Source of the DNA: Phycisphaerales bacterium
GTDB taxonomy: Bacteria; Planctomycetota; Phycisphaerae; Sedimentisphaerales; Anaerobacaceae
Direction: 5' to 3'
Assembly (NCBI GenBank): GCA_020352215.1
Contig: CP070675.1
Location: 4,508,810 to 4,549,329, forward strand
Length of the DNA stretch: 40,520 nt
The notes below the pieces were generated by a model. The model was not told the DNA's origin. It searched no databases and saw only the letters and a list, made by a program, of their open reading frames with translations. This document shows positions 10,197-19,012 of the stretch, in pieces (positions within the stretch are counted from its first letter, which is position 1; each line of letters starts with the position of its first letter). Position numbers and translations under genes: made by a program.

Positions 10197-10631
10197 CTAT
10201 ATCCGGTAGTCCAGTGCTGCCTTGCCCTTGGTCCTATCCACCAACTCCTGGATCGTTACAGATTGCAGGACACCCTCAATGGCCCGCTCGACCTCCATCC
10301 AAAGCTCCCTGGCAGCACAGTCTGCGGCCCGCGAACAGAACTCTTCATCCTCAACGCACTCGGCCGTGGTCACCGGGCCCTCCAAACAATGGAAGACTTC
10401 CCCGACTTTTATCTGATCTGCCCGCTTGGCAAGAAGATAGCCCCCCTTGGAGCCTCTTATGCTCCTCACGAATCCACCAGATTTCAGGGCCGTCATCAAC
10501 TGTTCAAGATACTTCACCGAAATCTCCTGACGCGCCGCAATTATCTTCAACTGCAGAGGCCCATCTTCGCTGTGCTGGGCAAGTTCGATTATCGCCCTGA
10601 TTCCATAACGAGTTCGTGTAGAAAGTTTCAT
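10197..10631 (-). CDS. Rrf2-family regulator, IscR-like
   Basis: The 144-aa protein has the N-terminal winged helix of Rrf2 proteins (MKLSTRTRYGIRAIIELA, the recognition helix near SVKYLEQLMTALKSGGFV, and wing SIRGSKGGYLLAK). It has three cysteines, C92, C99 and C105 (ECVEDEEFCSRAADCAAREL), spaced almost as in E. coli IscR, so a [2Fe-2S] sensor is likely. CymR-type Rrf2 regulators lack them. The start is the ATG at 10631 with AGGAG seven bases upstream; the TTG at 10637 is too close to that site. As first gene of the cys/nif operon it is expected to repress its own promoter according to Fe-S or cysteine status. Confidence 0.88.
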   Translation of the reverse strand: MKLSTRTRYGIRAIIELAQHSEDGPLQLKIIAARQEISVKYLEQLMTALKSGGFVRSIRGSKGGYLLAKRADQIKVGEVFHCLEGPVTTAECVEDEEFCSRAADCAARELWMEVERAIEGVLQSVTIQELVDRTKGKAALDYRI

Positions 10632-10653
10632 AGTCAATCTCCTACTATTCCCA

Positions 10654-10697
10654 CCACCTTAGTGGCATATTGTACGCATTTTGCGTGACCTTGTGCA
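10654..10697 (-). promoter_or_regulatory. promoter of the Rrf2-cys-nif operon with candidate operators
   Basis: On the minus strand the -35 box is TGCACA (10692-10697), the spacer 17 bp and the -10 box TACAAT (10669-10674). The spacer holds a perfect inverted repeat, ACGCA-AAA-TGCGT (10674-10686), touching the -10 box. A second imperfect dyad, CCACTAAGGTGG (10654-10665), lies over the expected start point. Both are well placed for repression by the adjacent Rrf2 protein. Neither is a clean match to the known IscR or CymR sites. Confidence 0.6.
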
Positions 10698-10819
10698 GAA
10701 AAAATATAAAAAAACCCAAAAAAAGTCCAATGAATCTGCCTCCGAGCCCCCACCGTAGCCTCCACACAGCCCGATTCATCTGCCCAGCCCCCAAAGAGGC
10801 CCGTGAAAAGCCAAATTCC

Positions 10820-10848
10820 TTGACAGTTTGGCTAAGCGCCCATAGAAT
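10820..10848 (+). promoter_or_regulatory. sigma70-type promoter of the glycosyltransferase gene
   Basis: TTGACA (10820-10825), a 17-bp spacer and TAGAAT (10843-10848). The expected start near 10855 gives a leader of about 38 nt. It is divergent from the Rrf2 promoter. Confidence 0.65.
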
Positions 10849-10892
10849 GAGTATTTGTAATCCTGTTGAGTTTCGAAAGTGGAGAAGTAAGG

Positions 10893-13262
10893 ATGCCCAA
10901 AGGTTCCACGAAGAAGGTGGTCTTCATTTCTTCTTTTCCGCCGAGAAAATGTGGAATAGCAACCTTCACCTCAGATCTCATCAAGAGCACTGCACTCGCC
11001 GCCAAGGGTGAATTCGAGCCGCTCGTCGTCACTATGCGGTCCGAAGAGCACAAGTACGACGATCCGGTAAAGTTCGAGATAAGACAGAACGTCAAGAGCG
11101 ACTACATCTGCGCCGCCGACTACATCAACTTCAGCCACATCGACCTTGTCTCGGTCCAGCATGAATTCGGTCTCTTTGGGGGTGACGCAGGTTCGTACCT
11201 CAGCCTATTGCTCAAGAGGCTGAAGGCCCCTGTAATTACGACGCTCCACACGGTCCTTGACGACCCGGCCCCGGCCTATCACAAGTCCATGCTGGATCTA
11301 TGTGAGAACTCTTACAGAGTAGTCACGATGAACGAACGCGGCGTCACAATGCTGCGCGACATCTACGCCATATCAAGCAGAAAGATCGAGCTGATCCCCC
11401 ACGGCATCCCTGACCTACCCTTTGTCGACAGCAGCTACTACAAGCACAAGTTCGGCTTCGACGGCCGAAGGACGATCCTGACGTTCGGCTTGTTGAACAA
11501 GAACAAGGGCATAGAGGTCATGCTCAAAGCAATGCCGGCCATAGTCGAGGCCGATCCGGCCGTGATGTACATAGTCCTGGGCATGACGCACCCGTCCGTA
11601 CTGAAGCACGACGGAGAATCATACAGGTTCAGCCTGCAACATATGGTTAAGGACCTAGGCTTGCAGGACCACGTAATCTTCCATAACAGATTCGTAGTTG
11701 AAGAAGAGCTTCATAACTTCTTGTGTGCAGCCGACATCTACGTAACGCCATATCTGAGTGCGGAACAATTGACCAGCGGCACGCTGTCGTTCGCAGTCGG
11801 TACGGGCAAGGCAGTAGTCTCCACGCCGTATTGGGCCGCCGAGGAGCTGTTGGCGGACGGGCGAGGGGTGCTCGTACCATCTGGAGATTCCAAGAAGACC
11901 GCCGAAGCCATAGTGGAAATACTGAGCGACGACTCGCGGTTCTACTCGCTCAGGAGACGCGCATACGACTATGGCAGAAGCCGAACCTGGCCCAGAATCG
12001 GGCAAGTCTATTGGAAACTCTTCAGCGCAAAACGCTTTCCCGTCCGCATCACTGCAAAGACATCACTTTCCGCCGCTGAGACAATATCGAGCATCGAGGT
12101 ACCTGAACCCTCATTGGTTCACTTGAAGAAGCTGACGGACGACACGGGTCTGTATCAGCACGCAAGGTTTACAATTCCAAACCGCGAATTTGGCTACTGC
12201 ACGGATGACAACGCAAGAGCTGTAATCGCAATGGCCAAATATTATGCTCAATATCCCGAGCGTGAGGCCCTGCGGCTATTCGATGTATACCTATCGTTTA
12301 TCCTCCATTCACAAAATAGTGACGGCACTATCAGAAACCTGATGAACTTTGACAGGAGCTGGGTCGAGGATGAACCGATGCACGACGCCTTCGGCAGGGT
12401 GCTCTGGGCCTTCGGAGCCGTGATGGCCACGCCTCCATCGCCGTCGTACATATCAATCGTCAAAGACTGCTTCGACAAATCCATAGGGCACGTCCAGAGG
12501 CAATTCCCCAGAGGCATGGCTTATTCGATACTCGGCATGTGTGATTATCTGAGGCAATTCCCGGGAGCCAGTGACATCAAACGGCAACTGGGACTGGCAG
12601 CCGACGGCCTCGTAACACAGTATGAAGAGAACAAGTACCCCGACTGGCAGTGGTTCGAGGATGTGCTTACCTATGACAACGCCGTTCTCCCACACGCACT
12701 GTTCGTTGCCGGCCAGACTCTTGAAAACAAAGAATATCTCAGGGTCGCACAAGAGGCTTGCGAGTTCCTGCTATCCAATACTTATAACGGAGAGCACTTT
12801 AGCTTCATTGGCTGCAAGGGATGGTATGAACGAGGTCAGACGAAAGCTACATTTGACCAGCAACCTTTGGAAGCCGCAAGCGCGGTGATGATGCTCAGGG
12901 CTGCCTATGACGCCACACAAGACAACCGGTTCCTGACCCTGCAACGGAAGGCCTTCGACTGGTTCCTCGGCGCAAACGACCTCCACATTCCGCTCTATGA
13001 CTTCAGAACAAAGGGGTGCCATGACGGCCTTATGGCCGGCGGCGTCAATACCAATCAGGGCGCAGAGAGTACACTCAGCTTTATGGTGGGCCTGCTGGCC
13101 ATAGTTGAAAGCTACGCCATTGTCGACAAGGCCCAGGCGAGTAAGCGTGCGTCTCAGGATCCGGCCAAGGTGATTGAACAGACAATCAAAAAACCGGTAC
13201 GGGTAAAGAGCATATCTACCAAGGGGAAATCTCAAAGCAAGCGGGTGGAGGAACTTGCCTGA
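10893..13262 (+). CDS. two-domain GT4-like glycosyltransferase with C-terminal helical barrel domain
   Basis: The product is 789 aa from the ATG at 10893 (GGAG eight bases upstream; the TTG at 10866 would include that site). Residues 1-390 are a GT-B glycosyltransferase of the GT4 type: FISSFPPRKCGIATFT, VQHEFGLFGG, LIPHGIPD, ILTFGLLNKNKGIEVM, the donor-site segment YLSAEQLTSGTLSFAVGTGKAVVSTPYWAAEELL. Residues about 410-760 form an all-helical (alpha/alpha)6-type domain: DDTGLYQHARFTIPNREFGYCTDDNARA, WFEDVLTYDNAVLPHAL, GCHDGLMAGGVNTNQGAESTLSF. Similar two-domain proteins often lie beside beta-mannoside phosphorylases; none is visible here. The acceptor is unknown. The tail is basic and probably disordered. 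Confidence 0.85.
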   Translation: MPKGSTKKVVFISSFPPRKCGIATFTSDLIKSTALAAKGEFEPLVVTMRSEEHKYDDPVKFEIRQNVKSDYICAADYINFSHIDLVSVQHEFGLFGGDAGSYLSLLLKRLKAPVITTLHTVLDDPAPAYHKSMLDLCENSYRVVTMNERGVTMLRDIYAISSRKIELIPHGIPDLPFVDSSYYKHKFGFDGRRTILTFGLLNKNKGIEVMLKAMPAIVEADPAVMYIVLGMTHPSVLKHDGESYRFSLQHMVKDLGLQDHVIFHNRFVVEEELHNFLCAADIYVTPYLSAEQLTSGTLSFAVGTGKAVVSTPYWAAEELLADGRGVLVPSGDSKKTAEAIVEILSDDSRFYSLRRRAYDYGRSRTWPRIGQVYWKLFSAKRFPVRITAKTSLSAAETISSIEVPEPSLVHLKKLTDDTGLYQHARFTIPNREFGYCTDDNARAVIAMAKYYAQYPEREALRLFDVYLSFILHSQNSDGTIRNLMNFDRSWVEDEPMHDAFGRVLWAFGAVMATPPSPSYISIVKDCFDKSIGHVQRQFPRGMAYSILGMCDYLRQFPGASDIKRQLGLAADGLVTQYEENKYPDWQWFEDVLTYDNAVLPHALFVAGQTLENKEYLRVAQEACEFLLSNTYNGEHFSFIGCKGWYERGQTKATFDQQPLEAASAVMMLRAAYDATQDNRFLTLQRKAFDWFLGANDLHIPLYDFRTKGCHDGLMAGGVNTNQGAESTLSFMVGLLAIVESYAIVDKAQASKRASQDPAKVIEQTIKKPVRVKSISTKGKSQSKRVEELA

Positions 13263-13322
13263 TACGGTCCAGGCTGGAATCTCCGGAACATTGCTATCCC
13301 GGCAAAGCCGAGTGACTCGCTC

Positions 13323-13457
13323 CTAGTAGAGCAGAGCCTCCTCGCTCTTCTCCGTAATCCACGTGATATCTTCACCTAACCCCTCGACAGTCCCACAGCC
13401 GATAAGCAAAAGGACCACAGCGACCCAAGCGGCGACCAGAAGCACTCTCCTGACCAT
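13323..13457 (-). CDS. entericidin-like small lipoprotein
   Basis: A 44-aa frame reads MVRRVLLVAAWVAVVLLLIG-C-GTVEGLGEDI and ends EEALLY. It has a lipoprotein signal with lipobox LLIGC (C21), and the mature start CGTVEGLGEDI resembles the entericidin A/B pattern (C-N-T-V-x-G-x-G-x-D-I). Entericidins are tiny membrane lipoproteins tied to stress or cell lysis in enterobacteria, and the wider family is common with unknown roles. The ribosome site is weak (AAAGAAG). It lies between two plus-strand genes and is probably monocistronic. Confidence 0.65.
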   Translation of the reverse strand: MVRRVLLVAAWVAVVLLLIGCGTVEGLGEDITWITEKSEEALLY

Positions 13458-13655
13458 CTTCTTTGACTCTCATTGTCACAAACTCGGTTTCATCGCAACG
13501 CTCGGACATATTTGTGGCACACCGCCAGCATTTCGATAATATTATACAGATCGCCCATGAAGCTGCCAATCATGGCTTTGAATATTTGACGTGTTTTGGC
13601 AACGCTGTTGCACCGGTGGTTTATTTGCGACAATTATCGGTTCCGAGCCGTCACA

Positions 13656-14426
13656 ATGAAGATAGCCAGCTATAACGTCAATTCCGTTCGCGTCCGCCTG
13701 CCGATAGTGCTGCAGTGGCTCGCCGAACAAGAGCCGGACGTGCTGTGTCTTCAGGAAACCAAGGTCCAGGATCCTGACTTCCCGACCGACGACTTCGAGA
13801 CGGCAGGCTACAATTGTCTCTTCAAGGGCCAAAAGGGCTACAACGGCGTGGCAATCTTCAGCAACAGGACAATCTCAAACGTCCGCTTCGGCTTCGACGA
13901 TGATCCCAAAGACCAGCCACGCCTGATTGAGGCGGAAGTCGCCGGCATCACAATCGTCAATACCTATGTCCCACAAGGCGTCGCGCCGGACTCAGAGAAA
14001 TTCCAGTACAAGCTGGCTTGGTTCGCTCGGCTGCATGAGCACTTCGCCGGTCATCATGGGCCGACAGATCCGGTCCTTTGGGTCGGCGATCTGAACGTAG
14101 CACCTTCGTCGATAGACGTCTACGATCCACGAGCGCTCTTTGGCCACGTCTGTTTCTGCCGCGAAACGCAGGAGGCCCTCGACAAGGTAATGAAATGGGG
14201 ATTCGTTGACGTATTTAGAAAACACTGCAGCGAGGCAGGTAAGTATACGTTCTGGGACTACCGGCTGAGAAACTCCTTCAACCGAAACTTGGGCTGGCGT
14301 CTGGACCACATCATGGCCACAAAGCCGCTGGCCGAGACCAGCACGGCCTGCTACATCGACACCAAACCCCGCATCGCGGACAGACCAAGCGACCACACAC
14401 CAATCGTCGCCGAGTTCGATTGGTAG
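13656..14426 (+). CDS. xthA: exodeoxyribonuclease III
   Basis: This Mg-dependent AP endonuclease / 3'-5' exonuclease acts in base excision repair. The 256-aa protein from the ATG at 13656 begins MKIASYNVNSVRVRLP. It has the catalytic LCLQETK (E34), NTYVPQG, WVGDLNVAP, and the closing RLDHIMATKP and DRPSDHTPIVAEFDW (Asp-His pair). All expected residues are present. An upstream in-frame ATG at 13596 adds 20 residues not seen in the family. A short stretch of this gene recurs at 16576-16608. Confidence 0.95.
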   Translation: MKIASYNVNSVRVRLPIVLQWLAEQEPDVLCLQETKVQDPDFPTDDFETAGYNCLFKGQKGYNGVAIFSNRTISNVRFGFDDDPKDQPRLIEAEVAGITIVNTYVPQGVAPDSEKFQYKLAWFARLHEHFAGHHGPTDPVLWVGDLNVAPSSIDVYDPRALFGHVCFCRETQEALDKVMKWGFVDVFRKHCSEAGKYTFWDYRLRNSFNRNLGWRLDHIMATKPLAETSTACYIDTKPRIADRPSDHTPIVAEFDW

Positions 14427-14581
14427 CTGGTCGCTCTCGGAACGACCGTGTCTCCCGGTAGACACCCACCGGCTGAACATGCCACCTCGCGCACCAACAA
14501 CAGGGATCAAGAGGGTACCCGTAGGAATACAGCAAGAACTAGGAAGCCGGGATTGGGCGTGTTGGCTAATCAGCTCGCGTG

Positions 14582-16330
14582 CTAGTGTCTGTAGACAAGA
14601 CCGCCACTGATGATGTGGGCCGTGCCGTCGGCATTGAGGCTGGCATCATAATCAACAGACAGCCACGTATTGTTGTTCAGCTGAGCGCTGAGGCCGGCGC
14701 CAAGGACGGCACTGTCGCGAGAAAGGTGCCCATCGCTCACGATAAAGGTAGCGTCGGGACTACCCGCAAAGTGCGCGAGAACATTTGATCCGGCATCGCC
14801 GAATTCGTGTGTCCAACGGCCTCTAAGCTGAATCAGCGCACTACAGCCGTCGGTCTGTTTGCCCAGCGCCCTTGTCACCTTCAGACCAAGTGAACCTTTA
14901 TACGAATCATAGCTCTGCGGACCGTAGGTAAGAGCGCTTGCTCCGCCGGACTCGGCATAGCCGTCCACAGCCAGATGAGAGTACTGAAACGCTGCCAAGG
15001 GCTGAAGAAGGCAATAGTTATTCCGGTACCAGTTGACGCCCGCCTCGAAATACCCGCCTATCGCGCGACCGTCAAAGTTGCCCGTGAGTCTTTCGCCGGT
15101 CAGGTCAACATAACGTTCGGTGTCGTATTGAAGCGGCGTGTAGGTCAGTACTGAATCGAGGTACCAGCTATCGGTATTGAAGCTTCCGTAGAACCCAACG
15201 TGTGTGCTTGCGATGTCGCTGCCGTCTCTCGACACCGAGTAGGCAACGTCTCCGCTCGAACAACCGCCTGTGACGCCGAACAGCAGTCTACTTGTGAACC
15301 TGTAATCGAAGCCAAAACCTGTGCCGTAGACCTTGTACTGATAACCGGGCACCTCGGTCTCGGTCTGCCTGTCGCCGAATACTCCGTATCCTCTGGCCCA
15401 CAGGCCCCACCTGCGGTCGCCGAAATGCCTCGTACCGCTGCCAACGGCAAACGCATGCCCGCTCGGCTGGGTATCCCAAGTGCTCTCGGTGTCGCCAGTG
15501 TCGCCGGGCTCGGCCATCGCTAATAGTGGACCGCCGAAACCGTAGTCCATGCCGTTCTGAGAGTGGCGCATTCTATCGGAGACTACTGCCATGGATCTTG
15601 TCGTGCCGGCCGTTGTGACAGGGGCCAGAGGCGGTCTCGATTGGCCGGATAGCTGATCATAGGCGCTGCATGCTTGAGCAGACGTTTGCAGAGTCGTAAG
15701 TGCCGTTGTTATTGAGTTGCCTCCGTCGACCGCGATTTGTTGCAGGGCCGAGTCAAGTGGTCCGCGATTTCCGGTCAATGGAACGTAGGGGATAACGGTT
15801 ATTGGAACCCTCGGGTTGTCTGCAAAAGGAATTAGATCTCCTGGGTCCGCGAACGGGTCGCCACCATCCCAGGTTTCGCGGAGAACTAGCCAGTCCATTG
15901 CTTCAACCACCTCAAAGGTCCCTGTTCCAACGACATTGCCGTTGTCATCTCTCATATCCCATTTGCCAACTCTACCCTTAGAGGCGCCCGGCGGGAGGTC
16001 CAGGACCACAACCATGTGCGAGAACACATGGGCTTGGCGCCAGATGGTCTGGCCATCCTTTTGCACGATGAAATGAAATGCAGGAATATGGGGACTCATG
16101 CTTGTGACATGGTCATCCCTCAGGTTGGTAAGTTTGAAGAACATTCGAACGTTCTCGCCTCGGCGATAGATGGCTTTGTCCGTACCGATGAAGGCCTCCA
16201 CACCTTCGCTAAGCATGGAACTGGAGTTGATGAAGTCTGCCGTATCTATTCCGTCCACAGAATACCAACCCGCGGGGGCAACAGCTGCCGACCCCAACAC
16301 TATCACAATTGCCATTGCAGTAGTCTTCAT
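14582..16330 (-). CDS. outer-membrane autotransporter-type barrel protein with N-terminal BsuPI-like domain
   Basis: The 582-aa product has a Sec signal (1-20) and a BsuPI-like beta-sandwich at about 45-150 (DKAIYRRGENVRMFFKLTN to GNVVGTGTFEVVEAM). A short linker leads to the segment that precedes autotransporter barrels (ITTALTTLQTSAQACSAYDQLSG ... SDRMRHSQ). The last 265 residues are an autotransporter-type barrel: RRWGLWARGYGVFGD, YKVYGTGFGFDYRFTSRLLFGVTGG, paired strands every 15-20 residues, ending SGGLVYRH. The passenger is tiny compared with classical type V secretion, so it may be mainly a barrel with one exposed domain. AGGAGGGG precedes the ATG. Confidence 0.82.
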   Translation of the reverse strand: MKTTAMAIVIVLGSAAVAPAGWYSVDGIDTADFINSSSMLSEGVEAFIGTDKAIYRRGENVRMFFKLTNLRDDHVTSMSPHIPAFHFIVQKDGQTIWRQAHVFSHMVVVLDLPPGASKGRVGKWDMRDDNGNVVGTGTFEVVEAMDWLVLRETWDGGDPFADPGDLIPFADNPRVPITVIPYVPLTGNRGPLDSALQQIAVDGGNSITTALTTLQTSAQACSAYDQLSGQSRPPLAPVTTAGTTRSMAVVSDRMRHSQNGMDYGFGGPLLAMAEPGDTGDTESTWDTQPSGHAFAVGSGTRHFGDRRWGLWARGYGVFGDRQTETEVPGYQYKVYGTGFGFDYRFTSRLLFGVTGGCSSGDVAYSVSRDGSDIASTHVGFYGSFNTDSWYLDSVLTYTPLQYDTERYVDLTGERLTGNFDGRAIGGYFEAGVNWYRNNYCLLQPLAAFQYSHLAVDGYAESGGASALTYGPQSYDSYKGSLGLKVTRALGKQTDGCSALIQLRGRWTHEFGDAGSNVLAHFAGSPDATFIVSDGHLSRDSAVLGAGLSAQLNNNTWLSVDYDASLNADGTAHIISGGLVYRH

Positions 16331-16429
16331 AACGCTGCCCCTCCTGACAGGTCTGAGACTGCCCTCCTTATGCGCTCGCAGATGTCAAGCAACAAGGTCG
16401 CTAATGACTCCTCCGTTGGTCCTCTCGGG

Positions 16430-16450
16430 CATTTGTCAGAATCACAAATG
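16430..16450 (-). other. stem-loop in the barrel-gene leader
   Basis: CATTTGT (16430-16436) and ACAAATG (16444-16450) make a 7-bp stem with a 7-nt loop within the 5' leader of the barrel-protein message. It lacks a U tract and could affect stability or translation. Confidence 0.35.
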
Positions 16451-16472
16451 TACCTTACCTCGACTATCCGTC

Positions 16473-16501
16473 ATTATAGCAGTTTTCCACCGAGACTGCA
16501 A
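16473..16501 (-). promoter_or_regulatory. promoter of the barrel-protein gene
   Basis: Minus-strand TTGCAG (16496-16501), a 17-bp spacer and a perfect TATAAT (16473-16478). The start expected near 16466 gives a leader of about 135 nt. A GGAGGAG lies about 50 nt into the leader, recalling the element in the secreted-gene array further on. Confidence 0.65.
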
Positions 16502-16557
16502 GCATTTCTTCCTCTGGGTCGAGGAACCCGCTTGTGTCTGCCCTGGGAGAGGTTATA

Positions 16558-16647
16558 CTCGTCGTCGAGCAGCGGCTGGACCACATCATGGCGACAAAGC
16601 CGCAGGCCTACGACTTTCACCTGGACGCCGAGGACGTCGTCGATTGA
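16558..16647 (+). pseudogene. short exonuclease III-like fragment
   Basis: Bases 16576-16608 match the 3' part of xthA (14301-14333) at 31 of 33 positions and encode the same RLDHIMATKP. The frame then runs QAYDFHLDAEDVVD to a TGA, unlike XthA. It lies 82 bp 3' of the minus-strand TPR gene stop, in otherwise non-coding DNA. It may be a relic of a second xthA copy or a small duplication. A chance match of this length is unlikely. Confidence 0.4.
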
Positions 16648-16733
16648 TTGCGTCACCAGACCTTGCCGATATACCCGCAAGTTCCTCCTGCAAATACGCC
16701 CGCGCTCCGGCCGAGCCGAGTCGGATGCAAGCA

Positions 16734-18506
16734 TCATCCGTCACTGGGCGAAGAACGTGAAGTGCGGAGTGACCTTTCGCGTTCCTGCAAAGCCGTCTGC
16801 AGGTATTTGGCCGCCAGTGCATCGTCGGGCTCGACCCGTAGCGCCTCTCGGAAACTAACAGCAGCCTCATCGAACCGGCCCTGCCTGAAAAACCATATCC
16901 CCATATTCCTGAGAGCCAATGAAGATCGCGGGTTGATCCGGATCGCCTCGCTGAGATGAAAGTAGGCCTCATCCGATTTGCCCTGCTCGGCAAGCGCCGC
17001 GCCGAGATAGGTGTGCGCCAGGTCATAGTTCGGGTTGAACTCTAGTGCCTTTGCAAAGTGGATAGCGGCCTCGCCGGCTCTGCCCTGCATAACAAGCGCT
17101 CGGCCCACACCGCAGCGAGCCTCGATGTAATCGGGTTTGATTCTCAAGGCCTTGTTGAAATTGACGATGGCTTCACCGAAGTCACGCCGGCTCAGATGGG
17201 TCTCGGCGAGACAAACGTAGGCCCTCCGATTATTCGGAACCGCTGCGGTCGCACGCTCGTAGAGCGCTATGCTGTCGCGCCAGTATCCGACTTGAGACCA
17301 CGATGTCACGCCAAGCAGCAAAAGGACTATTGCCGCCGATATGGAAAGGACTGCTTTGGGATAGGCCAGCCGAGCGAAAACATCGCGGATGAGCCATGCA
17401 ATCATAATGAAGAGCCCCGTGAGGGGAATATAGGTGTATCGGTCCGCCCGGGCCTGCAGTCCTACCTGGACCAAGCCGATGACAGGGACAAGGGTGCCGA
17501 GGTACCACAGCCAGCCAACCGCAAGATAAGGACGCCGATACAGGCTCCGGATTGCCACGGCCGTTATACCGACAAGCACAAGCGTCGCCGCTATGATCTG
17601 CCAGACCGGCAAACTCGTATCTGCATGTGGATAGAAGGCTGCCAGGTTAGTGGGCCAGAACATCTTTCCAAGATATGCCACGTAGGTTACGGCGGCATTC
17701 GCAAGCCGATAGGCCGGGGAGTACTTCGTGAGGGATTTCACCAGGCCCGCTTGCTGCTGAACGACATAGACGATGACCCCCGCGAGCGCCGCCAAAACCA
17801 CAAGAGGGATCTTCTCTAAAACACATCTCCGAGCGGAGGCGGGAACGATCGCAGGCGAAGAATCGCCATAACCCTGCCCCTTCAACCTCAAACGTCTCAA
17901 GGGCCAGTAGTCCAGGAGCAACAATACGAATGGCAGCGTGACAAGCATCTGCTTGGCCGTAAGCCCGAGGCCAAAAAACAGCAGCATCATTAGGTATCTT
18001 ATGACCGAGGGACGTTCCACATAACGAACATACGCCCACATCGTGAGCATCCAGAGGAAAGTGCTGAGTACATCCTTGCGTTCCGAGACCCAAGCCACAG
18101 ATTCCACGTGCAGCGGATGCAGGGCGAAGGCCGCGGCGACAAAAGCGCTCAACCACAGATTTCCCGTCATGCGATTCAGGACCAGTAAGAGTAGGATGGC
18201 ACTTAGGATGTGAAACAGCACGTTCGTGAGGTGGTGACGACCCGAGTCCAATCCGTAGATCTCACAGTCCAACATGTGAGACAGCCAGGTCAGCGGATGC
18301 CAGTTGTAGGCGTGCGCCTGGGTAAAGGCCCAGACAAGCCCTTCTCGCGTCAGCCCGGCCTTGACATGGTCGTTGTCATAAACGTACAGGTTGTCGTCAA
18401 AGTCGACAAACTCGTGACCCCGCACCTGCCAGAAAACTGCAAGCGTAGCCACCGCCAAAGCCAGGCATATACAAGCAGTCCGGTATTTCTTCACGTTTTT
18501 AGCCAT
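16734..18506 (-). CDS. TMTC-like multi-pass membrane protein with C-terminal TPRs
   Basis: The 590-aa protein has an N-terminal membrane helix, a luminal loop with the acidic motif FVDFDDNLYVYDN (about 33-45) and NWHPLTWLSHMLD, and roughly ten further hydrophobic segments to about residue 400. About five tetratricopeptide repeats follow (residues 420-575; NNRRAYVCLAETHLSRRDFGEAIVNFNKALRIKPDY and similar). The layout matches GT-C-like proteins related to eukaryotic TMTC O-mannosyltransferases, and the DD motif is the usual place for lipid-phosphosugar catalysis. Bacterial members are common in Planctomycetota with largely untested activity. Protein O-glycosylation at the cell envelope is an inference. 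Confidence 0.82.
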   Translation of the reverse strand: MAKNVKKYRTACICLALAVATLAVFWQVRGHEFVDFDDNLYVYDNDHVKAGLTREGLVWAFTQAHAYNWHPLTWLSHMLDCEIYGLDSGRHHLTNVLFHILSAILLLLVLNRMTGNLWLSAFVAAAFALHPLHVESVAWVSERKDVLSTFLWMLTMWAYVRYVERPSVIRYLMMLLFFGLGLTAKQMLVTLPFVLLLLDYWPLRRLRLKGQGYGDSSPAIVPASARRCVLEKIPLVVLAALAGVIVYVVQQQAGLVKSLTKYSPAYRLANAAVTYVAYLGKMFWPTNLAAFYPHADTSLPVWQIIAATLVLVGITAVAIRSLYRRPYLAVGWLWYLGTLVPVIGLVQVGLQARADRYTYIPLTGLFIMIAWLIRDVFARLAYPKAVLSISAAIVLLLLGVTSWSQVGYWRDSIALYERATAAVPNNRRAYVCLAETHLSRRDFGEAIVNFNKALRIKPDYIEARCGVGRALVMQGRAGEAAIHFAKALEFNPNYDLAHTYLGAALAEQGKSDEAYFHLSEAIRINPRSSLALRNMGIWFFRQGRFDEAAVSFREALRVEPDDALAAKYLQTALQERERSLRTSRSSPSDG

Positions 18507-19012
18507 CTATCTATGCCGCATATTAAGCTGGCACTGAGACACCGGCTTGCCCGTCTGCAAACAAAGCAACCGTAGTACTCGGCCTTATGACAACTACACC
18601 CATTAGCCTGGAATTTCCACGTGATTTCAATCAACGTCGAAGCTAATATCATCTTGCTCCATAACGGCCCCAAACCTTCCGCGGAGAAATCTTAGCAAAT
18701 TCGTCCTGAGACTTCTACCGTATTTGCCCCTTTGCGCGCCCTGCTTGTGAGGACACGCAGCCACAATGAGAGAATCGCGGGCGACAGAGCCGTCGGCCTT
18801 TGCGGCCGTGGCGATGCAAAAAGGATCCCGCCGTCGAGGAGATTGATGGGCTGCACCGCGGCCTCGACAGCAGATCTCAGGAAGGTGAAAAGAGACAGCT
18901 CCTGCTACTGGGGGGCGATGACGCAAGAGCTGTCTTCATAAGGGTTATTTGACACCGATCCTATCGGTCATTTCTCAGCAGTACTTGAGAAACCGGCACA
19001 CCTGCTTCCTTG
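18507..19012. other. about 500 bp without a recognisable gene
   Basis: The gap between the TPR membrane-protein start and the kinase stop has no open frame with believable composition or ribosome site. The promoter of the TPR gene must lie here, but I see no clear boxes. Confidence 0.4.
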
